Assembly: GCF_025397915.1 (NCBI RefSeq)
Contig: NZ_JALIDZ010000006.1
Coordinates: 1 to 64,000, forward strand
Source: Microbaculum marinisediminis
GTDB taxonomy: Bacteria > Pseudomonadota > Alphaproteobacteria > Rhizobiales > Tepidamorphaceae
DNA: 64,000 nt
Direction: 5' to 3'
Position 1 is the first letter of the stretch, and every line of letters starts with the position of its first letter. Below are positions 42,185-50,682 of this stretch, piece by piece. The notes under the pieces were generated by a model. That model ran no database searches and was not told the DNA's origin. It worked only from the letters and a program-made list of their open reading frames with translations. The position numbers and the translations under genes were made by a program.

Positions 42185-42628
42185 ATGGTGCGGAACAGGA
42201 TTCTCGCGGCCTTGGGCGCATTCGTGGTGTTGTCCGGCGTGCTCGCCGGCGCCATGACTGCCCATGCCGGCACCGGCAAGATCTCCATGGAACTCCTCAA
42301 AGCCGCCTTGGTGGTCGGCGGGACCGGCGGCAAGGGAACGCTCACGTACGAGGGGCAGTCCTATCCGCTGTCGATCGGCGGTATCAGCGCCGGATGGCAG
42401 ATAACGCTGTCGGTGGTGAACCTCACTGGCAACGTCAAGAACATCAACAGTCCCGAGGACATCGAGGGCGTCTACTCGGCTGCAGGCGCCGGTCTGGCGG
42501 TTGCGGCCGGCGGCAAGGCCGCGGTGATGGTCAACGGCAAGGGCGTCACGCTCGAACTGATCGGGACGCAGTTGGGCGTCGATCTGTCGATCAACCTGGA
42601 AGGTCTGTCGATCAGGTTGAAACGCTGA
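42185..42628 (+). CDS. Small exported protein resembling the EipA (DUF1134) type
   Basis: A 147-residue protein. A signal peptide (MVRNRILAALGAFVVLSGVLAGAMTAHA) is followed by a short helix and a glycine-rich beta domain (KGTLTYEGQSYPLSIGGIS, NLTGNVKNINSPEDIEGVY, AAGAGLAVAAGGKAAVMVNGKGV). This pattern of GxGTLxYxGxxYPxxIGG and TGxVxNL resembles the alphaproteobacterial envelope-integrity proteins with DUF1134; the assignment is by eye. The ATG has GGGAGGACACG upstream. It is followed by two more small exported proteins. Confidence 0.6.
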   Translation: MVRNRILAALGAFVVLSGVLAGAMTAHAGTGKISMELLKAALVVGGTGGKGTLTYEGQSYPLSIGGISAGWQITLSVVNLTGNVKNINSPEDIEGVYSAAGAGLAVAAGGKAAVMVNGKGVTLELIGTQLGVDLSINLEGLSIRLKR

Positions 42629-42735
42629 GCGAGCAACGAGGCGTTGAAATCGGGGGGCGTCGAGACGGGCGCCGCCTGCTGCGTCTCCCCATTGGCATCG
42701 GCCTTCGCCCTCGACGAACGAAGGGAGCACGGGAC

Positions 42736-43092
42736 ATGTCCGCGGTCTTCAGACTGGTCTTTTCGACTGTGGTACTCGCGGTGCTGTCGGCTGGCTTCAT
42801 AGCGGTTCCGACCCACTCCGACCGCGCCTATGCGCAGGCCTATACCGCATCCTACTGCAGTGAGTACGCCCGCCGGGCGTCCTACGCCTATTCGAGGGGC
42901 GGCGCCGTCGGTGGCGCCGTCAGGGGCGGGGCAGGGGGCGCCATCGTCGGCGGCATCGTCAACGGCAGCAAGGGCGCCCGCAGAGGGGCCGCCATCGGCG
43001 CCACGACCGGCGCCGTGACCCGCGGCGTGCAGCGCGGCGTCAGCTACGACACCGCCTACCGCGAATGCATGAACGGCGTGATCCGCTACTGA
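42736..43092 (+). CDS. Exported glycine-zipper protein, function unknown
   Basis: A 118-residue protein. A signal peptide (to AYAQA) is followed by a short Tyr/Cys segment (YTASYCSEYARRASYAYSRG) and a glycine zipper (GGAVGGAVRGGAGGAIVGGIVNG, then GARRGAAIGATTGAVTRGVQRG). It ends in YDTAYRECMNGVIRY. The two cysteines at either end of the zipper could form a disulfide. Glycine-zipper domains insert into or pack on membranes; the role is unknown. Confidence 0.7.
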   Translation: MSAVFRLVFSTVVLAVLSAGFIAVPTHSDRAYAQAYTASYCSEYARRASYAYSRGGAVGGAVRGGAGGAIVGGIVNGSKGARRGAAIGATTGAVTRGVQRGVSYDTAYRECMNGVIRY

Positions 43093-43144
43093 ATACCGAG
43101 CCGGAATTCCCGGGCACACGGATACACGAGGGGAGGAACCGGAA

Positions 43145-43447
43145 ATGACTGGACGTTTCCCGAAAATCGCGCTCGCCGCCTTCGCGGGCCTCGCGTGCGC
43201 CTTGCCCGCCGCCGCGCAGGACGAGCCCGTCATAAACATGCAGGACATCGACTGCCGGACGATGCTCAAGATGGGCGGAGACGAACAGGCCTATACCCTG
43301 CTGTACTTCCACGGCTACGTCAGCGGCACGAAAGCCGACATGGTCTTCAACGGACCGGCCTTCCGCGAGGCGACCGACAAAATCATGGATTTCTGCATCG
43401 ACAATCCGTCCGCCGCGCTGATGGAAGGGTTCGAAAAGAACCGGTAG
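43145..43447 (+). CDS. HdeA-like periplasmic protein
   Basis: A 100-residue protein. A signal peptide (to AAAQ) is followed by a helical domain with two cysteines (MQDIDCRTMLKMGGDEQAYT and KIMDFCIDNPSAALMEG) and the LLYFHGYVSGTKAD segment. This matches the HdeA/HdeB fold, small acid-activated periplasmic chaperones with one disulfide. It follows the glycine-zipper gene by 52 bp and may be co-transcribed. An acid-stress role is inferred from the family only. Confidence 0.7.
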   Translation: MTGRFPKIALAAFAGLACALPAAAQDEPVINMQDIDCRTMLKMGGDEQAYTLLYFHGYVSGTKADMVFNGPAFREATDKIMDFCIDNPSAALMEGFEKNR

Positions 43448-43539
43448 CCGCATCCAGGCGCGCTGGAGGCGGTGCCACGAGGAGCGGTTCCCCGCGCGGC
43501 TTCGTGAGTTCGATCGTCAACATTGGGAGTGAGGTAGGG

Positions 43540-44163
43540 ATGTCGCTCAAGGTCATTGGTGCGGGGATAGGTCGGACCGGCACGTACTCGCTCAAGCTTG
43601 CCATCAGTGCGCTGGGCTTCGGGCCCTGCCATCACATGGAGGAGGTCGTCAAGCATCTGCCGGTGCAACTGCCGCTCTGGCAGGCGGCGCTGGTGGGCCG
43701 TGCCGACTGGCCGGCGATCTATGAAGGATACGAGAGCGCTGTCGACTGGCCGACCGCCAGGTTCTTTCGCGAGCTCAATGCCGCCTATCCCGAAGCGAAG
43801 TTCGTCTTGAGCCACCGCGATCCGCGGACCTGGGCCGAGAGTTTCGACGCGACGATCTACAAGCTGATTTCCGGGACCGACGAGGCCCCCGAGCACCTGC
43901 GCGAATGGCTGGCGATGGGGGGCGAAGTCATCCGGCAGACCGGGATCCCGATGGGGGCGGACCTGGAGGGGCTGGAAGCGGCCTTTAACGCCCATACCGC
44001 GGCGGTCAAGGCGGAGATACCGGCCGACCGGCTGCTGGTGTATCAGGTCAAGGACGGCTGGGGTCCCCTCTGTGCCTTCCTCGGCGTGCCTGTCCCGGAC
44101 GAACCCTTTCCGCGCACCAACGACCGCGGCGAGTTCTGGGATCTGATCAAGAGCTTTTCCTGA
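43540..44163 (+). CDS. Sulfotransferase-like P-loop protein
   Basis: A 207-residue protein. The N-terminal phosphate loop is KVIGAGIGRTGTYSLKLAISALGFGPCHHMEEVV (residues about 4-37). YPEAKFVLSHRDPRTWAESF is the second nucleotide motif of sulfotransferases, and the C-terminal WGPLCAFLGVPVPDEPFPRTND is typical of the alphaproteobacterial sulfotransferase family. The ATG at 43540 is chosen at the P-loop strand, with TAGGGATG weak spacing. The acceptor is unknown. Confidence 0.75.
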   Translation: MSLKVIGAGIGRTGTYSLKLAISALGFGPCHHMEEVVKHLPVQLPLWQAALVGRADWPAIYEGYESAVDWPTARFFRELNAAYPEAKFVLSHRDPRTWAESFDATIYKLISGTDEAPEHLREWLAMGGEVIRQTGIPMGADLEGLEAAFNAHTAAVKAEIPADRLLVYQVKDGWGPLCAFLGVPVPDEPFPRTNDRGEFWDLIKSFS

Positions 44164-44225
44164 ATGAGGCAGTTCGCACCCGCGTCGATCTTGCCCCAGA
44201 ATGATGGTGGGTGAGAGAGCGCGCC

Positions 44226-45995
44226 ATGTCCGGACACCGCAAGCTTGCCGCGATCCTGGTTGCCGACATCGTCGGCTACAGTCGCCTGACCAGCGTCGAT
44301 GAAGAGCGCTCCCTGGCGCGGGTGCGCGCGATCCAGAGCGATGTCATCGATCCGGCCCTGGTGGTCCACAACGGCCGTCTGGTGAAACGGACGGGCGATG
44401 GTGCGCTGGTGGAGTTCCGCAGCGTGGTCGAGGCCGTGCGTTGCGCCATCGAGATCCAGGACGCCATGCACGAGCGCAACGCCGGCGTCGCGGACGACCG
44501 GCGTATCGATTTCCGGATGGGCATCCATCTCGGCGACGTCATCGAGGAAAGCGACGGCGACCTGATGGGCGACGGCGTCAACGTTGCCGCCCGGCTGGAG
44601 GGGCTGGCGGCTCCCGGCGCCATCTGCCTGTCCGAGGACGCCTATCGCCAGATCCGCTCGCGCCTGGATGTGGCGGTGACCGATCTGGGCGAGAATAACC
44701 TGAAGAACATCGCCGAGCCGGTCCGGGTCTTCGCTCTCAACGTCGGCGCCTCGGCCGTGCCCGAGCTATCCCCGGCCGAGGCCACGCTCTCCGCGGCTTC
44801 TGACAAGCCCTCGATCGCGGTCCTGCCCTTCTCCAACATGTCCGGCGACCCGGAGCAGGAATACTTCGTCGACGGCATGGTCGAGGACATCATCACGGCG
44901 TTCTCGCGCTTCGAGGAACTCTTCGTCATCGCCCGGAACTCGACGTTCGTCTACAAGGGCCGCGCGGTGGAGATCCGGCAGGTCGGCCGCGACCTGGGGG
45001 TGCGGTACGTGCTGGAGGGCAGCGTCCGCAAGGCGGGCGACCGTGTCCGGATTACCGGCCAGTTGATCGATGCGGCCACGGGCGCGCATCTCTGGGCCGA
45101 CAAGTTCGACGGGCGGCTGGAGGACGTGTTCGAACTGCAGGACCGGATTACGGCAAACGTGGTCGGTGCCCTGGAGCCGACGATGCGCAAGGCGGAGATC
45201 GAACGCGCGCGCCGCAAGCCGGCCGAGAACATGGGCGCCTACGACCTCTATCTTCAGGCTCTGCCCCATATCTACAGGATCCAGCCGGACGACAATCGAG
45301 CGGCGCTTGACTTGCTTGGTCGCGCCATCGCGATGGATCCGAATTACGCCCCGGCGCTGGCCCATGCCGGGTGGTGCCTGGTGCAGCGGATCACGCGCGC
45401 ATGGGAGCCGTATGGCGACGACGATCTCGGCCAGGCCGTGTTCTACGCCCGCCGGGCATTGGCCGTGGGCAGCGACGACGCCAAGGCGGTGGTGCTGGGC
45501 GGGTTCGTGCTGGTGATGCTGCGCGAGGACTATGTGGCGGGGATGGATGCGCTCCTGCGCGCCGTGCGGATGAACCCGGGCTCCGGGTTCGTGAACGCGA
45601 TGGCCGGGACCGGACTGATCTTCGGCGATGATCCCGAGACGGGGCTGCGTTTCGTCGAGCAGGCCATGATGCTCTGTCCCAAGGACCCGAGCTTCTTCAG
45701 CTATCTGACCATGACGGCGATCGGGCGACTGTTCGGCGGACGGGCGGAAGAGGCGGTGGAGTACGCGAATCGCTCGCTGGCGCTGAATCCCGAATGGGAT
45801 TCGACCTATTGGGTGCTGATCACGGCCTTCACGGTGGCCGGCCGACCGGACGAGGCGAAGGCCGCCGCCCGGCGGCTCATGGCGGTCAATCCCGCCACGC
45901 GCGCCTCCATCTATGAACGGGCGCTGCCGATGCGGAACCCGGAGTGGCGGGCGACGGTGATCCAGAGCCTGCGTGATGCCGGGATCCCGGATTGA
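44226..45995 (+). CDS. Class III adenylate/guanylate cyclase with FlgO-like and TPR domains
   Basis: A 589-residue cytoplasmic signalling protein. The cyclase domain is at the N terminus (residues about 5-175), with the metal Asp in AAILVADIVGYSRL, TGDGALVEF, RMGIHLGDVIEESDGDLMGDGVNVAARLEGLA. A TolB/FlgO-like domain follows (KPSIAVLPFSNMSGDPEQEYFVDGMVEDIITAFSRFEELFVIARNSTF), and the C-terminal 270 residues are TPR-like helices (AIAMDPNYAPALAHAGWC and similar). Many such proteins exist in Rhizobiales and Rhodospirillales, and their signal is unknown. ATG 44226 is preferred over the GTG at 44211. Confidence 0.88.
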   Translation: MSGHRKLAAILVADIVGYSRLTSVDEERSLARVRAIQSDVIDPALVVHNGRLVKRTGDGALVEFRSVVEAVRCAIEIQDAMHERNAGVADDRRIDFRMGIHLGDVIEESDGDLMGDGVNVAARLEGLAAPGAICLSEDAYRQIRSRLDVAVTDLGENNLKNIAEPVRVFALNVGASAVPELSPAEATLSAASDKPSIAVLPFSNMSGDPEQEYFVDGMVEDIITAFSRFEELFVIARNSTFVYKGRAVEIRQVGRDLGVRYVLEGSVRKAGDRVRITGQLIDAATGAHLWADKFDGRLEDVFELQDRITANVVGALEPTMRKAEIERARRKPAENMGAYDLYLQALPHIYRIQPDDNRAALDLLGRAIAMDPNYAPALAHAGWCLVQRITRAWEPYGDDDLGQAVFYARRALAVGSDDAKAVVLGGFVLVMLREDYVAGMDALLRAVRMNPGSGFVNAMAGTGLIFGDDPETGLRFVEQAMMLCPKDPSFFSYLTMTAIGRLFGGRAEEAVEYANRSLALNPEWDSTYWVLITAFTVAGRPDEAKAAARRLMAVNPATRASIYERALPMRNPEWRATVIQSLRDAGIPD

Positions 45996-46318
45996 GAGCG
46001 GAAAGCGGCAAGTCGGGCCGGAAGCGGACGTTCGTCTGCGCCGCGCGGGGCAGACGGGCCGGCCGGCGCTCCGGCCGATCCGGCAACGTCGGGCCGCCGC
46101 TTCGCACCCTGTCGCATCGTGCGACCGGCGCGCGACGGGACGGTGTTTGACATTCCTCCTGCGCACTTCCTATTAAGGCCGAACTGGCGTCATCAAGCCG
46201 GTTTTCAGCTGATCTCGCCTGCCTGCGCCTCCTGCGGGGAAGTGGGGTTTTCGGCTGAACCCCGCAACCGGCTTCGGGCCATCACGACAAACGGCTTCTT
46301 CCACGAAAGCAGGCATTG
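45996..46318 (+). promoter_or_regulatory. Intergenic region with promoter of the outer-membrane protein gene
   Basis: TTGACA (46147-46152), an 18-bp spacer and TATTAA (46171-46176) form a good promoter about 140 bp upstream of the beta-barrel gene. The long leader contains a possible hairpin (GGGGTT and AACCCC around 46243-46265). No gene is visible in this gap. Confidence 0.6.
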
Positions 46319-47116
46319 ATGCTGAGGACAGGTATATTCGGGGCCGCCCTGGCCCTGACGATGATTGGCAACGCCACGGCGGCAGATATCGCGGGCGACA
46401 CGTCGGGCCCGGTCGAGGCCCCGGCGGCGGATCAATGGACCAGCAACACCTGGCGGTTCCAGATCACGCCTTATGCCTGGCTGTCCGGCATGAGCGGTGA
46501 CGTCCGTCCGTTGGCCGGCGGTCCCACCTTCAGTGTCAGCAAGTCCATCGGCGATGTACTCGACGATCTCGACGGTGCGTTCTTCCTGAACGGCACCGCC
46601 CGCTACAACCGCTTCGTGCTGTTCGGGGATCTGTCGTGCGCGGAGCTGTCCGAAGGCAACACGATCACGGGCCTGGTGCCGGTTCCTATCGGCATAGAGG
46701 GCAAGGTCACGCAGGCCTCCTTCACCGCCGCGGCCGGCTACACGGTCGTTGCCGAGCCGGCCTTTGCGGTCGACCTTTTGGCCGGTGTCCGGGCCTGGCG
46801 TATCAAGGCGAAAGTCGACGTGCCCCTTCTCGGTCTGTCGGCATCGAGCACGAATAGCTGGGCCGATCCGATCGTCGGTGCGCGCGCCCGCGTTGCGCTG
46901 TCACCGAAATGGTCGGTCGTTGCCTATGCCGATGTGGGCGGTGGCGGCGGGGCCGAGTCGACATGGCAGGTCCTGGGAACGGTGAACTATCAGGTGACCG
47001 ATACCTTCGTTCTGTCCGCCGGCTATCGGCACATGACGTTCGATTACCGCGACAACGGCGCCGTCCTGGACGTCGATATGAGCGGTCCGGTGATCGGCGC
47101 GACCCTGCGGTTCTGA
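46319..47116 (+). CDS. Outer-membrane beta-barrel protein
   Basis: A 265-residue protein with a signal peptide (MLRTGIFGAALALTMIGNATAADI). Amphipathic beta strands follow: TWRFQITPYAWLSGMSGDV, FFLNGTARYNRFVLFGDLS, ASFTAAAGYTVV, AVDLLAGVRAWRIKA, FVLSAGYRHMTFDY and a C-terminal strand PVIGATLRF ending in Phe, the signal recognised by the BAM complex. It is an Omp25/OmpW-sized porin-like barrel. A TTG codon at 46316 precedes the ATG. It is monocistronic, with its own promoter and terminator. Confidence 0.8.
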   Translation: MLRTGIFGAALALTMIGNATAADIAGDTSGPVEAPAADQWTSNTWRFQITPYAWLSGMSGDVRPLAGGPTFSVSKSIGDVLDDLDGAFFLNGTARYNRFVLFGDLSCAELSEGNTITGLVPVPIGIEGKVTQASFTAAAGYTVVAEPAFAVDLLAGVRAWRIKAKVDVPLLGLSASSTNSWADPIVGARARVALSPKWSVVAYADVGGGGGAESTWQVLGTVNYQVTDTFVLSAGYRHMTFDYRDNGAVLDVDMSGPVIGATLRF

Positions 47117-47198
47117 CCGCCGCCGCCGACAACATCCGCCGACAACGTCCGCCGACGTCGTTCGCCGTTAGCGTCCAGAGATACAGGACCGATGGAAG

Positions 47199-47226
47199 GA
47201 GCCCGCCACCGGGCGGGCTCTCTTGC
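47199..47226 (+). terminator. Rho-independent terminator after the beta-barrel gene
   Basis: GAGCCCGCC (47199-47207) and GGCGGGCTC (47212-47220) pair around ACCG and are followed by TCTTGCC. It lies 83 bp after the stop codon. The rest of the 47117-47420 gap holds no gene or clear promoter. Confidence 0.75.
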
Positions 47227-47420
47227 CGTAGCAGTTGGATCACGGTCGCGTCGTCACGGCAAGGTGCATGCGCGCTATGCCGGTTGCGGCATTGGAGAAT
47301 GGCGCCGAAAATGCGATACGGAGTGCTCGAAGTCTCCGCAAAGTCAGTGCCCGCCAGACCAACGCAAACCCGCCATCTCACAGTCGAACATCTACGGCAA
47401 ACGCCATCCGGTTGTCTGAA

Positions 47421-47738
47421 ATGCTGAAAACGACGCCACCGTCAATGCGGCCCGCGCCGGGCTTCTCGATACGCACGATGTGGGTGGCGCCGGTAGTCGG
47501 GGGGCTGCTTCTGGCCCCCGACCGTGCAGTCGGTGCCGCACCGTCCATACCGATGTTCGGCAGTTTCTTTCCGGCCTGGCTGCTTTGCGTGATCGGCGGC
47601 GTCTTGCTGACGGTGCTGCTGCGGGCCGTATTCGTGCTGATCGGGCTGGACGATATCCTGAAATGGCGGGTGCCGGTCTACATGACCATGGCCGTCGGGC
47701 TCAATTTCGTGCTCTCTCTCGTCGTGTTCGGGCGCTAA
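47421..47738 (+). CDS. Small inner-membrane protein of the YtcA type
   Basis: A 105-residue membrane protein with three hydrophobic segments (MWVAPVVGGLLLAP, FFPAWLLCVIGGVLLTVLLRAVFVLIGL and VYMTMAVGLNFVLSLVVFG). The FFPAWLLC segment and size match YtcA, the first product of the E. coli ytcA-mdtNOP efflux operon. The lipoprotein cysteine of YtcA is not obvious here. The gene ends 3 bp before the membrane-fusion gene. The start could also be a later Met (MRPAPG). Confidence 0.65.
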   Translation: MLKTTPPSMRPAPGFSIRTMWVAPVVGGLLLAPDRAVGAAPSIPMFGSFFPAWLLCVIGGVLLTVLLRAVFVLIGLDDILKWRVPVYMTMAVGLNFVLSLVVFGR

Positions 47739-47741
47739 CCG

Positions 47742-48788
47742 ATGGCCCGTCTGTCTCCTCGCCTGGCGGCAGGTCTCGGTGCGGTCGTCAGCCTCGCGGT
47801 GATCGCCGGGGCCGGCGTCGCGGCTTTCCGGAGCTATGAGATCTCCACCGCCAATCCGATGTCGGACGACGTCACGCTGGGCGCGGACGTCGTGCGGATC
47901 GCGTCCTCGGTGGCTGGCCGGATCAAGTCGATTCACGTACGGGAAAACGACTTCGTCGCCAGGGGCGATGTCCTGCTTGAACTCGACGCGGAACCGTATC
48001 GCCTCGCGGTTGAGCAGGCGCGGGCGGACCTCGCCATCGCCGAGGCGGCGCGCAACGACAAGTCGCGGACGATCCGGGCGGAGCAGGCCAACGCGGCGAT
48101 CGCGATCGAGCAGGTCGAGCGGGCGCGCGCCAATCTCGAGCTGGCGACCCAGACGCTGGACCGGCTCCTGCCGATGCAGCCGAAAGGCTACGTGTCGGCG
48201 CAGCAGGTCGACGATGCCCGCACGGCGAAACGCGATGCGGAGGTCAGCCTCAACGAGGCCCTGCGGCAGGTCGAGGCGGCCGAGGCGTTGGTGAGCGACG
48301 AGGCCGCCGCGGAGGCCCTCGTCCTGGCGCGCCGGGCGGCGCTGGCGATCGCCGGGCACGAGCTGGCCGGTACGGTCATCAGGGCGCCGCACGACGGTCG
48401 CGTCGTCGGCCTCACGGTGTCGCCCGGCGGGTACCTGCTGCCGGCGCAATCGGTGTTCACGCTGATCAACACGGGAACATGGTTCGCGAGCGCCGCGTAC
48501 ACGGAAACCACCTTGCCGGCCATTTCGGTCGGGAACTGTGCGACCGTCTATGCGCTGTCGGATCGACATCATGCCATCAAGGGCGTGGTTGAAGGGATCG
48601 GCTGGGGCATCAGCTCCAAGGAGCAGATCAATCTGCCGAGCGCCTTGCCGATCGTTCCCAAGTCGCTGGACTGGGTGCGTGTCCAGCAACGGTTCCCGGT
48701 GCGGATCAGACTGGTCGATCCGCCGGTCGAACTGATGCGTGTGGGGGCGTCGGCGGTGTCGATCGTGCATCATGGCGAACGCTGCTAG
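47742..48788 (+). CDS. mdtN: HlyD-family membrane fusion protein (MdtN-like)
   Basis: A 348-residue periplasmic adaptor. One N-terminal transmembrane helix (LAAGLGAVVSLAVIAGAGVAAF) is followed by the biotinyl-lipoyl halves (SSVAGRIKSIHVRENDFVARGDVLLELD and APHDGRVVGLTVSPGGYLLPAQSVFTLI). Between them lies a long alpha-helical hairpin (about residues 90-200). It bridges the inner-membrane pump (next gene) and the TolC-family channel (third gene). It overlaps the pump gene by 17 bp. Confidence 0.88.
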   Translation: MARLSPRLAAGLGAVVSLAVIAGAGVAAFRSYEISTANPMSDDVTLGADVVRIASSVAGRIKSIHVRENDFVARGDVLLELDAEPYRLAVEQARADLAIAEAARNDKSRTIRAEQANAAIAIEQVERARANLELATQTLDRLLPMQPKGYVSAQQVDDARTAKRDAEVSLNEALRQVEAAEALVSDEAAAEALVLARRAALAIAGHELAGTVIRAPHDGRVVGLTVSPGGYLLPAQSVFTLINTGTWFASAAYTETTLPAISVGNCATVYALSDRHHAIKGVVEGIGWGISSKEQINLPSALPIVPKSLDWVRVQQRFPVRIRLVDPPVELMRVGASAVSIVHHGERC

Positions 48789-50673
48789 CGCCTTCTGGCC
48801 CGCCGTCGCCCGACAGGCCTGGATCGACCTTCAGCCCGCACCCGGTCGTGCCGGGATGGCCTGGCGGGTCGCCTTGCTGTGTTCGCTGGTGGCGGCCACG
48901 GCGATGGTCCTCAAGATCCCGGAATCGGCGATCAGCTGCTATCTGGTGATCTTCCTGATGAAGCCCGACGCGGTGCAGACCAGCGTGACGGCCATCGGCC
49001 TCGTCCTGCTGGCCACGCTCGTCGTCGTGCTGATGATTCCGATCATAGACGCGACGATCGACAGCGCGGCCTGGCGTCTGACCGTCATGTTCGTCGCGTC
49101 CTACATCTTCCTGTTTCTCGGCTCGGCGACGCCGCTGGGGGAACAGGCCGCGATCGTCGGTCTCATCATCGCGTTCATCATGACGCTGGTGACCGACGTG
49201 CCGGTCGGGCAGGTCGCCGACCAGGGCCTGCTGATGGCCTGGAAGATGGCGTCCATGCCCATGATCCTGATGGTCGTCTTCAATCTGGTCTTCGGCATCC
49301 CGGCGCAGACGCATGTTCGCAACAAGATCGTCGAGCGGCTGAGACGCGCGGCGGATCGGCTGGACGGCGCCGACAGCGCGGATGCCGTCGCCGAGCTGCT
49401 GGGGGAGGGCAACGACGACGCGCTCAAGCAGATGCAGCTGGTCAAGGCGCTGCATCTCGTCCCCACGGCGCGGTCAACCTGGCTGAACGGCGCGGTCGAG
49501 ACGAGCTATCGCGTTCTCGTGGCCGTATCGGCGATCACCGATTGCGCGCCGCGAGAGCGATTGGCGATCCTGGCCGACGCGCTGCGAAAGGCCGTTGACG
49601 CCATTGCAGCCGGCCGCTTTCCCGATCCGTCGCCGGGCTGCGGCAAGGCGGATGGCGGTGTCGGTACCGAGCCCGAACGCCAGATCCGGCAGGCCCTGGC
49701 GCATCTGGCCGCCCCCAACGGCGGCGGCGATCCGCGGCCGCGCAAGATCCCGTTCCTGGCGCCGGATGCCTTCACCAACCCCGATCATCAACGGTTCGCG
49801 CTGAAGACGTCGGCCGCGGCGATCATCTGCTATCTCATCTACACGGGCGTCCAGTGGGACGGGATACACACGGCGATGATCACCTGCTATGTCGCCGCGC
49901 TCGGCTCCACCGGGGAGACGGTCCGCAAGCTCGCGCTGCGGATCGGCGGCTGCCTGATCGGCGCCGCGCTCGGGGTCCTGGCGCTGCTGTTCGTCATGCC
50001 GAACCTGACCTCCGTCGGCGGGCTGATGGTGCTGGTCTTCGCCGGCGTCCTGCCCGCCGCGTGGGTGTCGTCGGGCAACGAGCGGATCAGCTACGCCGGC
50101 GTCCAGATTGCGCTGGCTTTCCTGCTGACGATACTGAACGGGTTCGGCCCCAGTTTCGAGATGTCCCAGGCCAGCGACAGGATAGCGGGTATTCTGCTCG
50201 GAAACGCCGTGATCTATCTGATCTTCACCCAGGTCTGGCCGGTCAGCGCGATGAAGGCGGTGCGGCAGAAGCTGGCCGCGGGTCTCGATACGCTCGCCGA
50301 TCTCGCGAGCCGGCCGCGCGAAACACGGCTGGCCCGGATCGAGGACGTGGCAACGGCGCACGCCGAACTGGCGGACGCCGCGGGGGTGCTGGAGACGGTC
50401 GGCTTCGAGCCCCGCCGGCTCCGGCCGTCGGGCGACATGGTCGGGCGGACCGGGCAACTGATCGCCGAAACGCGCGGTCTTGCCACGTCGTTGTTCGTGA
50501 CCGATGGGGACGGGGAGGGGGTGGCAGGCCGCCTCCGTACGCTCGCCGCCGAAGTCGGCGAGGAGGATCCGTCGTCGGCGAGGATCTCCACCAATGGAAA
50601 TTCCGGATCGCGCGCCGCTCATGGCGATCTTGATGAACGCCTTGAGCGGATCGAGCGGCTGGCAAGGGCTTGA
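48772..50673 (+). CDS. mdtO: FUSC-family inner-membrane efflux protein (MdtO-like)
   Basis: A 633-residue protein with two clusters of transmembrane helices (about residues 25-185 and 345-490) separated and followed by cytoplasmic regions, the topology of the FUSC/AaeB/MdtO family of aromatic-compound exporters. Conserved stretches are AISCYLVIFLMKPDAVQTSV and WDGIHTAMITCYVAALGSTGETVRKLALRIGGCLIGAALG. The ATG at 48772 lies inside the end of the fusion-protein gene. The E. coli counterpart exports sulfa drugs and aromatic toxicants; the substrate here is unknown. Confidence 0.85.
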   Translation: MANAASAFWPAVARQAWIDLQPAPGRAGMAWRVALLCSLVAATAMVLKIPESAISCYLVIFLMKPDAVQTSVTAIGLVLLATLVVVLMIPIIDATIDSAAWRLTVMFVASYIFLFLGSATPLGEQAAIVGLIIAFIMTLVTDVPVGQVADQGLLMAWKMASMPMILMVVFNLVFGIPAQTHVRNKIVERLRRAADRLDGADSADAVAELLGEGNDDALKQMQLVKALHLVPTARSTWLNGAVETSYRVLVAVSAITDCAPRERLAILADALRKAVDAIAAGRFPDPSPGCGKADGGVGTEPERQIRQALAHLAAPNGGGDPRPRKIPFLAPDAFTNPDHQRFALKTSAAAIICYLIYTGVQWDGIHTAMITCYVAALGSTGETVRKLALRIGGCLIGAALGVLALLFVMPNLTSVGGLMVLVFAGVLPAAWVSSGNERISYAGVQIALAFLLTILNGFGPSFEMSQASDRIAGILLGNAVIYLIFTQVWPVSAMKAVRQKLAAGLDTLADLASRPRETRLARIEDVATAHAELADAAGVLETVGFEPRRLRPSGDMVGRTGQLIAETRGLATSLFVTDGDGEGVAGRLRTLAAEVGEEDPSSARISTNGNSGSRAAHGDLDERLERIERLARA

Positions 50674-50682
50674 AGGAACGTC

